Assembly (NCBI GenBank): GCA_028277845.1
Contig: JANQFL010000085.1
Coordinates: 1-42,442, forward strand
Reading direction: 5' to 3'
DNA: 42,442 nt
From: Sneathiellales bacterium
GTDB lineage: Bacteria > Pseudomonadota > Alphaproteobacteria > JANQFL01
The notes under the pieces are model-generated. The model did no database searches. It saw only the letters and a list, made by a program, of their open reading frames with translations, and was not told the origin of the DNA. Every line of letters starts with the position of its first letter. Position 1 is the first letter of the stretch. Position numbers and translations under genes: made by a program. Shown piece after piece: positions 36,039 to 42,442 of this stretch.

Positions 36039-37283
36039 ATGGCTGATTCTGCGTATTTCGACGAACTGGAAACGCGCGCCCCCGACCGCCGTGCCGAAGA
36101 GCAGGGACAGGCGCTGGCCGCGCAAATCGCCCACGCCCAGAGCAACACCGCCTATTACGGCGAGGTTCTGGCCGGCGTGGACGCGGCGTCCGTCAACAGC
36201 CGGGAAGCCCTGGCCGCCCTGCCGGTGACCCGTAAATCCGATCTCGGCGCGCGGCAGAAAAGCGAACCTCCGCTCGGCGGTCTCAACGGCGTGCCGCTGG
36301 GCGAGTTGGCGCATATCTTCCAGTCGCCGGGCTCGATCTACGAACCGGCCGGCAACATCCCCGACTATTTCCGTTTCGCCCGCTGCTTCTGGGCCGTCGG
36401 CGTGCGGCCGGGCGACATCGTCTACAACACGTTTTCCTATCACCTGACACCCGCCGGCATGATGATGGAAACCGCCGCCCGGGCCATCGGCTGCCCGGTG
36501 GTGCCCGCCGGCGTGGGCCAGACCGAACAGCAGCTCGAGGCCCTCACCCATATCAGGCCCCAGGCCTATGTGGGCACGCCGTCGTTCCTGCGCATCCTGC
36601 TGGAAAAGGCCGACGAAGCCGGCGCCGACGTATCGGCCTTGGGAAAAGCGTCGGTCGGCGGCGAATACCTGCCGCCCGACCTGCGTACGGCCTTCAAGGA
36701 CCGCGGCATTGACTGCCTGCAATCCTACGGCACCGCCGATCTCGGCCTCATCGCTTATGAATCGCCGGCCATGGAAGGCATGATCATGGACGAAGGCGTC
36801 ATCATCGAAATTGTTCGTCCCGGCACCGGCGACCCGGTGGCCGAGGGTGAGGTCGGCGAGGTGGTGGTCACCCAACTCAATACCGTTTATCCGTTGATCC
36901 GCTTCGCCACCGGCGATCTGTCGGCGGTGCTGCCGGGTCAGAGCCCGTGCGGCCGCACCAACGGCCGCATCAAGGGCTGGATGGGCCGGGCCGATCAGAC
37001 CACCAAGGTCAAAGGCATGTTCGTCCGGCCCGAGCAGATCGACCAGGTGGTTAAGGCCCACGACGCGGTGTCCAAGGCCCGTCTGGTGGTGGACAGCGAC
37101 GACAACCGCGACGTCATGACCCTGCGCTGCGAAGTGACGGAGGGCGGCAGCGACGATCTCAGGTCGGCAATCGAGGCCAGCATCCAGGCGTCCTGCAAGG
37201 TGCGCGGCCAGGTCGAATTCGTCGCCGCCGGCGATCTGCCCAACGACGGCAAGGTCATCGACGACGTCCGCACCTACGAATAG
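36039..37283 (+). CDS. PaaK-like adenylate-forming enzyme (phenylacetate-CoA ligase family)
   Basis: This protein of 414 residues resembles phenylacetate-CoA ligases, which activate aromatic acids to CoA thioesters. The family core is visible: FSYHLTPAGMMMETAARAIGC, PAGVGQTEQQ, GTPSFLRILLE, and the C-terminal FATGDLSAVLPG ... KGMFVRPEQID, where adenylate chemistry takes place. The usual P-loop SSGTTGKPT is replaced by FQSPGSIYEPAGNIPDYF, a change found in a known subgroup but untested here. It ends the acyl-CoA synthetase/liv operon, so both ends of the importer carry an acid-activating enzyme. Which acid it acts on, and whether it is catalytically a CoA ligase, cannot be decided from sequence. 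Confidence 0.85.
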   Translation: MADSAYFDELETRAPDRRAEEQGQALAAQIAHAQSNTAYYGEVLAGVDAASVNSREALAALPVTRKSDLGARQKSEPPLGGLNGVPLGELAHIFQSPGSIYEPAGNIPDYFRFARCFWAVGVRPGDIVYNTFSYHLTPAGMMMETAARAIGCPVVPAGVGQTEQQLEALTHIRPQAYVGTPSFLRILLEKADEAGADVSALGKASVGGEYLPPDLRTAFKDRGIDCLQSYGTADLGLIAYESPAMEGMIMDEGVIIEIVRPGTGDPVAEGEVGEVVVTQLNTVYPLIRFATGDLSAVLPGQSPCGRTNGRIKGWMGRADQTTKVKGMFVRPEQIDQVVKAHDAVSKARLVVDSDDNRDVMTLRCEVTEGGSDDLRSAIEASIQASCKVRGQVEFVAAGDLPNDGKVIDDVRTYE

Positions 37284-37364
37284 CGCTGAACTGCCGAGCA
37301 ATTATCTGCCATCTGCGTTTGCGTCCGGCACGGTGCTAACGCAAAGGTGAAGAATTGCGATTTT

Positions 37365-37382
37365 CCGCCGGGGCTCCGGCGG
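37365..37382 (+). terminator. GC-rich hairpin after the liv/PaaK-like operon
   Basis: A perfect 7-bp stem CCGCCGG/CCGGCGG (37365-37371 and 37376-37382) with a 4-base loop lies between the operon and the DUF547 gene. No T tract follows, so it may be only a weak terminator or an attenuating hairpin. Confidence 0.35.
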
Positions 37383-37422
37383 GGTCTAATCATGGTCTTC
37401 TATCACAGGATCGAAGACCGCC

Positions 37423-38280
37423 ATGTCGTTCCCCCACTTGCCCATACTGATCCGCCGTGCGCTGGCCGCTCTTGCCCTCACAATTGCGCTCGCCGGCTGT
37501 GCCACCCTCGAGGCCTCGCTCGCACCCGATGCGGACCCGTGGCACAGGTGGTCCGGCCACGACGCCCATTCGAATACGACCATCGATCACACCGCCTGGG
37601 ACAAGTTCCTCAAAACGTATCTCCGGCGCGATGCAAGCGGTTTGAACCGTTTTGCCTATGACAGTGTCTTGCCGGCCGATCGAACCGCCCTTGACGCCTA
37701 TGTCGACGGCTTGCGTTCGGTTCTTGTGAGCACCCTCAACCGCAACGAACAAAAAGCCTATTGGATCAATCTCTACAACGCGCTCACCGTGCAGTTGGTG
37801 CTGCGCCACTATCCCGTCGCGTCCATTCAGGACATCAGTCTCGGCGGAGGTCTGCTCACCATCGGCCCTTGGGACGAGAAGCTGATCGCGATCGAGGACA
37901 CGTTGCTCAGTTTGAACGATATCGAGCATCGCATCTTACGGCCTCTTTGGCTGGACAACCGCATTCATTACGCCGTCAACTGTGCGTCGATCGGGTGCCC
38001 GAATCTGCGCCGGGATGCCTACACGGGTTCAGCGATCGAAAGTCAGCTCGAACAGGCGGCGATGGATTACGTCAACGATCCGCGTGGCGTACGTTTGACC
38101 GGCGGCAGGCTCGTGGCCTCGAAAATCTACCTGTGGTTCCAGGCAGATTTCGGCGGATCCGAATCGGCCGTCCTGGATCATCTGACCCGCTACGCGAAGC
38201 CGATCCTGGCCGCGCGACTGGCGCGCCGGGACGGGATCGACGGCTATGCCTACGATTGGCGCCTCAACGCAGTGCGGTAA
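37423..38280 (+). CDS. DUF547 family lipoprotein
   Basis: This is a predicted lipoprotein of 285 residues: signal peptide with lipobox LAGC (Cys26). The DUF547 domain (about 60-280) includes KAYWINLYNALTVQLVL, LNDIEHRILRPLW and HYAVNCASIGCPNL, with conserved His, Cys and Asn residues that suggest a hydrolase-like fold. DUF547 proteins have no established enzymatic function. The gene is read alone on the plus strand; the following two genes are on the opposite strand and converge on it, 4 bases apart from its stop. Confidence 0.9.
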   Translation: MSFPHLPILIRRALAALALTIALAGCATLEASLAPDADPWHRWSGHDAHSNTTIDHTAWDKFLKTYLRRDASGLNRFAYDSVLPADRTALDAYVDGLRSVLVSTLNRNEQKAYWINLYNALTVQLVLRHYPVASIQDISLGGGLLTIGPWDEKLIAIEDTLLSLNDIEHRILRPLWLDNRIHYAVNCASIGCPNLRRDAYTGSAIESQLEQAAMDYVNDPRGVRLTGGRLVASKIYLWFQADFGGSESAVLDHLTRYAKPILAARLARRDGIDGYAYDWRLNAVR

Positions 38281-38284
38281 GGCA

Positions 38285-38977
38285 TCATGCCCGCCGCCGC
38301 CGCGCGGAATCGTAGATCGCCGCCAGCCAGCGATCGGGTAGACCGAGATGGTACAGCAGGTGAATGAGCAACCATTGCGAGACGATGGCCCTTTTGCTGC
38401 GTCCCTTGAAGCGCCGGGCGGAGGTCACCAGCGGGGGCATATCGATACAAAGCGTCGCCCCTAATCGCTCCATGCGCCGGTTGAATTCGTAATCCTCCAT
38501 CAAAGCACGGCGTGGCATGCCGCCGAGTGTGTCATAGGTTGTGCGGCGTACGAACACCCCGGAGTCGCCGTAATAGAATCCGTTTGCGCGGATACGTTCA
38601 TAAAACCCGTTCAGCCAGTCCGAGAATTCATCCCCGCCGTCGAAAAGCAGCCTGAAATTGCCGCCGACAGCGCTTCGCGACGCCGTCAGACTGTTTTCAA
38701 TGGCAGTCAGGGCGCCCACGGGTACCTGGCAGTCGGCGTGCAGGAACCAAAGGATGTCGCCCGAGGCGGCCTGGGCGCCGGCATGCAGTTGTTGCCCGCG
38801 CCCCGGCGCCGCTTCGATGACTCGTGTGCGATGGGACCGGGCCACGGCAACGGTGCCGTCCGTGCTGCCGCCATCGACCACGATGATTTCCGCATCGGTG
38901 TTGCCCAGCGCGAGGGCCGTGAGCAAACCGGGCAGGTTTTTGCCTTCATTGAGCGTGGGAATGATGACCGAAATCAT
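38285..38977 (-). CDS. GT2-family glycosyltransferase, TIGR04283-like
   Basis: This glycosyltransferase of 230 residues has a GT-A fold: N-terminus ISVIIPTLNEGKNLPGLL, sugar-nucleotide site DGGSTDGT, and the metal-binding region WFLHADCQVP in place of a canonical DxD. It matches the TIGR04283 family, often annotated as arsenosugar-biosynthesis or radical-SAM/selenodomain-associated transferase 2. No ArsM, ArsS or selenodomain genes are in this window, so that pathway is not supported here. The start codon overlaps the ferritin-like gene stop (ATGA, 38974-38977), so the two are translationally coupled. The acceptor is unknown. Confidence 0.87.
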   Translation of the reverse strand: MISVIIPTLNEGKNLPGLLTALALGNTDAEIIVVDGGSTDGTVAVARSHRTRVIEAAPGRGQQLHAGAQAASGDILWFLHADCQVPVGALTAIENSLTASRSAVGGNFRLLFDGGDEFSDWLNGFYERIRANGFYYGDSGVFVRRTTYDTLGGMPRRALMEDYEFNRRMERLGATLCIDMPPLVTSARRFKGRSKRAIVSQWLLIHLLYHLGLPDRWLAAIYDSARRRRA

Positions 38978-39723
38978 GATGGTTTGTCCTGTAACCGAGC
39001 CGCGTCTTCCTGGCCCACAAGACCGATCATGGCCAGCGTACGGCTGTGTCCGGCCCAGCCCTCATCGACCCAGTGCCGGTGCCACGGGTCGATGCTTGCG
39101 CCGGACATAGGAAGGCCGGCCAGCATTTCATGAGCGCCGTCCCGCCACAGTGCCCGGATCCAGCGAAAGATGCCGATCCGTTCATCCAACGGCATGTCGG
39201 CCAAGTGCCGCCGCAGATAGTGCTTGCCAAAGGCGACGTGCCGGGCTTCGTCCCGGGCGACCAAGGTATTGATTTGCCGGAATAAGGGGCAGGGAAGAGC
39301 CGCGGCAAGCGCTTGAAGGGACCGCAGCGCCTCGCCTTCGAGCACGATGTGAAAGAAGACCACCAGTCCGAGCGGCGAACCGGTCCAGGCTAGTGCCCGG
39401 TCGAGTGTCTCGGCGAACGCCGGTTCCATCGGCGCCCATTCGCCGAGTATCCCAAGATATCGTTCGAAGACTTTCGCGTGGCGTTCCTCATCGGCAATCT
39501 GGGTGTCAAGCAGCGCCCGCACACCGGCGTCGTCCATTGCCGGCAACAGTCGGCGGCAAACGTCTATCGTCGCCCGCTCGCCGTACATGAACTGGCTGAC
39601 CAACGCGGCGTGGGATGATCGCGGCAGCCAGTCCGGTGGCATGACCGGTGTGTGCCAGTCGATGTCGGAGTCCAATGACCATTGCCTTTGGCGGCCTTTG
39701 GCAGAGAGGATTTCGAGGGACAT
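38974..39723 (-). CDS. Ferritin-like diiron protein
   Basis: This 249-residue protein has a four-helix ferritin-like domain with a full diiron ligand set by eye: Glu49, Glu79-x-x-His82 (ADEERH), Glu129 or Glu131 (LEGEA), and Glu159-x-x-His162 (DEARH). The helix sequences FMYGERATIDVCRRLLP and DEARHVAFGKHYLRRHL are typical of ferritin-like oxidases or reductases. I cannot tell whether it is an oxygenase, a peroxide reductase or iron-handling protein. It is followed by the TIGR04283-type glycosyltransferase with an ATGA overlap. It is divergent from ccmA across 278 bases that show no recognisable promoter or RNA gene. Confidence 0.82.
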   Translation of the reverse strand: MSLEILSAKGRQRQWSLDSDIDWHTPVMPPDWLPRSSHAALVSQFMYGERATIDVCRRLLPAMDDAGVRALLDTQIADEERHAKVFERYLGILGEWAPMEPAFAETLDRALAWTGSPLGLVVFFHIVLEGEALRSLQALAAALPCPLFRQINTLVARDEARHVAFGKHYLRRHLADMPLDERIGIFRWIRALWRDGAHEMLAGLPMSGASIDPWHRHWVDEGWAGHSRTLAMIGLVGQEDAARLQDKPS

Positions 39724-40001
39724 GATCGGGAACTTCGGTTTCGGCAGTTAAGCAAGCGGACCATACGGGACGGCTCGATTTGACCGTCGATCAAGGGTTA
39801 ACACCGGCCGATTGTGATGCAGGCGCTGACGCACGCGAAATCACTTGCCGCTCCCAATGCTTCACGTTTTCGTCAAGGCGCGCCGGTCTGGCCGTATCCG
39901 ATCATGGCTTTGTGCCGGGCGATCCGGGCCGTTCAAGGAAGGCGCTGAAACAGGCGACAAATCGGTTTTCTTTCCATCATGCCGTGCTATGACTGCACGC
40001 C

Positions 40002-40652
40002 ATGAGTTTCGCCGGACATAATCTGGACTGCATCCGCGGCGACCGCCTCGTCTTCTCCGGCCTCGATTTCGCGGCCGAGCCCGGCCACGCGCTGATCCTG
40101 GAAGGTCCCAACGGCAGCGGCAAATCGAGCCTGCTGCGGGTGGCCGCCGGCCTGCTGCGCCAGGCGGCCGGAACCCTGACGTGGAACGGCGAAAACGTCG
40201 GCGGCGATCCCGATGCCCACCGCGCCCGGCTGCACTATGTCGGCCATCTCGATGCCGTCAAGCCGGTGTTTACGGTGGCCGAGAACGTGCGTTTCTGGGC
40301 CGGATTGCGGGGCCAGGACGACCTGGACGCCGCCGCCGGCAACGCTCTGGAGACCTTCGGCATCAGCCATCTGGCCGACATCCCCGGCCGCATGCTGTCG
40401 GCGGGGCAGAAGCGCCGGGCCAATCTCGCCCGCATCGTCGCCGCGCCCGCCCCGTTGTGGTTGCTCGACGAACCGACCAACTCCCTCGACGTGGCCACCA
40501 CCGCCGTGGTGCGCGATCTGATCATCAAGCATTGCGAGGAAGGCGGCGTGGTGATGATGGCGACCCACGTGCCGCTCGACATTCCCGGCGAAGACGTACT
40601 GCGGCTCAAGGGCACGCAGCCGGTCGCCGTCGATCTGGACGAAGCCGTATGA
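40002..40652 (+). CDS. ccmA: Heme exporter/cytochrome c maturation ATPase CcmA
   Basis: CcmA is the ATPase of the CcmABCD complex that releases holo-CcmE in system I cytochrome c maturation. The 216-residue protein has Walker A GPNGSGKSS, the family's short RAGLHYVGHLDAVKP-like segment, the signature LSAGQKRRANLAR, and Walker B LWLLDEPTNSLD. Length is typical (about 200-215). The ATG at 40002 lacks an obvious Shine-Dalgarno sequence. Its stop overlaps the ccmB start (ATGA). This system would mature the diheme cytochrome encoded at 7767-8846. Confidence 0.95.
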   Translation: MSFAGHNLDCIRGDRLVFSGLDFAAEPGHALILEGPNGSGKSSLLRVAAGLLRQAAGTLTWNGENVGGDPDAHRARLHYVGHLDAVKPVFTVAENVRFWAGLRGQDDLDAAAGNALETFGISHLADIPGRMLSAGQKRRANLARIVAAPAPLWLLDEPTNSLDVATTAVVRDLIIKHCEEGGVVMMATHVPLDIPGEDVLRLKGTQPVAVDLDEAV

Positions 40653-41314
40653 CCGGCTTGGGCGGCCTGATTGTCCGGGATGTGCAGCTGGCGTTCCGCC
40701 AGGGCGGCGCGGCGTTTCTCGCCGTCATGTTCTTCCTGCTCACCGTCACCCTGTTTCCGCTCGGCGTCGGGCCCGAGTTGACCATTCTCGCCCGCATCAG
40801 CACCGGCGTGCTGTTTGTCGCCGCCTTGTTCGCCTCAATGCTCTCCCTCGACCGCCTGTTCCAGGCCGACTACGAGGACGGCAGTCTGGAACTGCTGGTG
40901 CTGTCGCCGCTGCCCCTGCCGCTGGTGGTGTTGGCCAAGTGCACGGCCCACTGGCTCTCCACCGGCGTGCCGTTGATCATCGCCGCGCCGGTGCTGGCAT
41001 TGCTCATGAACATGGACGAACCTGGCTATCCGGTATTGATGCTGTCCATGCTGCTGGCAACGCCGTGTCTCAGCCTGATCGGGGCCATCGGCGCCGGCCT
41101 CACTGTTGGCATCCGCCGCGGTGGCGTTCTGCTGCCGCTTTTGGTGTTGCCGCTGTTCATCCCGGTCCTGATTTTTGCCGTCGGTGCCGTCGAGGCGGCC
41201 ATCAACGGCCTTGGACCGCGTCCGCATCTGCTGGTTTTGGCGGCATTGTTGATGGGCGCGCTGGCGTTGTGCCCCGTTGCCTCGGCTGCGGCACTTCGTC
41301 TCGCCATGGAATAG
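40649..41314 (+). CDS. ccmB: Heme exporter permease CcmB
   Basis: CcmB is the membrane partner of CcmA in the CcmABCD complex. The 221-residue protein has six hydrophobic segments and the family stretches FFLLTVTLFPLGVGPE, LDRLFQADYEDGSLELL and FIPVLIFAVGAVEAA. The ATG at 40649 overlaps the ccmA stop (ATGA). An open frame further upstream runs through ccmA in another frame and is not used. Length is normal for the family. Confidence 0.95.
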   Translation: MTGLGGLIVRDVQLAFRQGGAAFLAVMFFLLTVTLFPLGVGPELTILARISTGVLFVAALFASMLSLDRLFQADYEDGSLELLVLSPLPLPLVVLAKCTAHWLSTGVPLIIAAPVLALLMNMDEPGYPVLMLSMLLATPCLSLIGAIGAGLTVGIRRGGVLLPLLVLPLFIPVLIFAVGAVEAAINGLGPRPHLLVLAALLMGALALCPVASAAALRLAME

Positions 41315-41389
41315 ATACCCGGATTGCGCCATTTCGTGGCCCTGATCTGCACGGGGCCGTGACTTGCACAGCGGGACGGAAGGGGTTAA

Positions 41390-42118
41390 ATGACGGGCAT
41401 GCATCGTTTTGCCAATCCCACCCGGTTTCTGCGCATCGCCAACGCGGTGCTGCCTTGGTTTGCCGGCCTGACCGTGATCTGCTTCGTCGCCGGCCTGTAT
41501 TTGGGCCTGATCACGGCGCCGCCCGACTATCAGCAGGGCGAGACCGTGCGCATCATGTTCGTGCACGTGCCGGCGGCCTGGATGGCCTTGTTCGTCTACT
41601 CCGTCATGGCCCTGGCCAGTGCCGTGGGCTTCATCTGGAAACACCCGCTCAATGACCTGGTGGCCAAGACCAGTGCCCCGATCGGTGCCGCTTTCACCTT
41701 CCTCGCCCTGGTCACCGGCGCCTTGTGGGGCCAGCCCATGTGGGGCACCTGGTGGGTGTGGGACGCCCGCCTGACCTCGGTTTTGGTGCTGTTTTTCCTG
41801 TATCTCGGCTACATGGCCCTGTGGCAGGCCTACGACAATCCGGTCAAAGCGGCCAAGCCCGCCGCTATCCTGGCCCTGGTCGGATTCGTCAACGTGCCGA
41901 TCATCAAGTTCTCGGTGGACTGGTGGAATACGCTGCATCAACCGGCCAGCGTGGTCACCATGGAAGGGCCGAAGATGGGTAACGAATTTTTGATTCCGTT
42001 GCTCGTCATGGCCGCGGCGTTCAAGTTTTACTACCTGACCGTGCTGATTTATCGCCTCAGGACTGAGATTTCCGCCCGGAAAATCAGGGCCTTGACCTTG
42101 GCCCAGGTGGAAGGCTGA
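41390..42118 (+). CDS. ccmC: Cytochrome c maturation protein CcmC (heme-handling, WWD domain)
   Basis: CcmC presents heme to the chaperone CcmE. The 242-residue membrane protein has six predicted helices, the periplasmic tryptophan-rich WWD motif WGTWWVWDARLTS, and the conserved HVPAAWMALF region before it. A second family histidine lies in VDWWNTLHQPASV. The gap to ccmB is 75 bases; the operon remains in order ccmA-ccmB-ccmC-ccmD. Confidence 0.96.
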   Translation: MTGMHRFANPTRFLRIANAVLPWFAGLTVICFVAGLYLGLITAPPDYQQGETVRIMFVHVPAAWMALFVYSVMALASAVGFIWKHPLNDLVAKTSAPIGAAFTFLALVTGALWGQPMWGTWWVWDARLTSVLVLFFLYLGYMALWQAYDNPVKAAKPAAILALVGFVNVPIIKFSVDWWNTLHQPASVVTMEGPKMGNEFLIPLLVMAAAFKFYYLTVLIYRLRTEISARKIRALTLAQVEG

Positions 42119-42260
42119 ACGTACACGCGACGGGCGATTGACTCGGATCATCTCGGCGGCATATGGCACGATGTACTATCCTGCCGCTTTTCGGGCGCCG
42201 CGGCCCGCTGATATCAGCCCATCCGCCCGGCGCCCCTGACGAAACGGAGTTTGGACCGGC

Positions 42261-42442
42261 GTGCAAGAGTTTTTCGATATGGGCGGCTACGCCTCGTTCG
42301 TCTGGTCGGCCTACGGCATCACCGCGCTGATCATGGTGGTGCTGTTCGTGCTGAGCTGGCGGGCCACCAGGGCCAACGAGAGCAAGCTCAAGACGCTGCA
42401 GGCCACCGTGCGCGACCGCCGCAAGCCGGCAACCGCCCACGC
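42261..42442 (+). CDS. ccmD: Heme exporter protein CcmD, cut by window edge
   Basis: CcmD is a small membrane protein that stabilises the CcmABC-CcmE complex. About 60 codons are visible from a GTG start at 42261. The start MGGYASFVWSAYGITAL (after VQEFFD) followed by a single membrane helix (IMVVLFVLSW) and a basic, charged tail is the CcmD pattern. No stop codon is reached before the end of the window, so the C-terminus is missing; the family is usually 50-70 residues, so most of the protein is present. Position after ccmC confirms the call. Confidence 0.88.
   Translation, partial: MQEFFDMGGYASFVWSAYGITALIMVVLFVLSWRATRANESKLKTLQATVRDRRKPATAH

Overview
The window is high-GC DNA from what looks like an alphaproteobacterium, probably of the Rhodospirillales or a related free-living order. 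This is inferred from the gene families (late cobalamin genes, ccmABCD system I cytochrome c maturation, DUF1223 beside acnA, DUF1289, several liv-type transporters), from the dense operons with ATGA start/stop overlaps, and from the alphaproteobacterial style of the proteins. No rRNA, tRNA, CRISPR array or intact insertion sequence was seen.

Layout. 1-3266 (minus): an O-methyltransferase followed by peptide/nickel-type ABC permeases and an ATPase that runs off the left edge. 3570-3752: an orphan 60-residue protein, then two back-to-back terminators. 3947-6312 (minus): an exported amidase and a LuxR-type regulator. 6500-8846 (plus): a secreted beta-helix protein and its partner SO2930-type diheme cytochrome c. 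9148-12520: a lower-GC segment with its own sigma70-like promoter, a lipoprotein with a C-terminal HtrA-like protease domain, and a TraT-family lipoprotein. It is bracketed by an imperfect direct repeat and is the most unusual part of the window. 12542-15824: a glutathione transferase, an amidohydrolase, a peroxiredoxin-like protein and an orphan protein.

15875-19465 carries the lower-ligand assembly genes of cobalamin (cobU/cobP, cobS, cobT) with an uncharacterised 303-residue protein and a DUF1289 protein. 19557-22610 holds a membrane-anchored DegS-like protease and htpG, the latter behind a good RpoH-type promoter. 22614-26633 (minus) holds DUF1223, DinB-like and aconitase genes. 26824-28348 holds a crotonase and a Crp/Fnr-family regulator.

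28909-37283 is a seven-gene operon: long-chain acyl-CoA synthetase, LivG, LivH, LivM, LivK, LivF, and a PaaK-like adenylating enzyme. It combines a branched-chain-amino-acid-type importer with two acid-activating enzymes. This suggests uptake and CoA-activation of a carboxylic acid (aromatic or aliphatic) rather than of amino acids. Its 560-base upstream region contains three perfect palindromes. 37423-39723 holds a DUF547 lipoprotein, a glycosyltransferase and a ferritin-like diiron protein. 40002-42442 is ccmA-ccmB-ccmC-ccmD, the last cut by the right edge.

All calls come from reading translations and motifs by eye. No database search or structure prediction was run.
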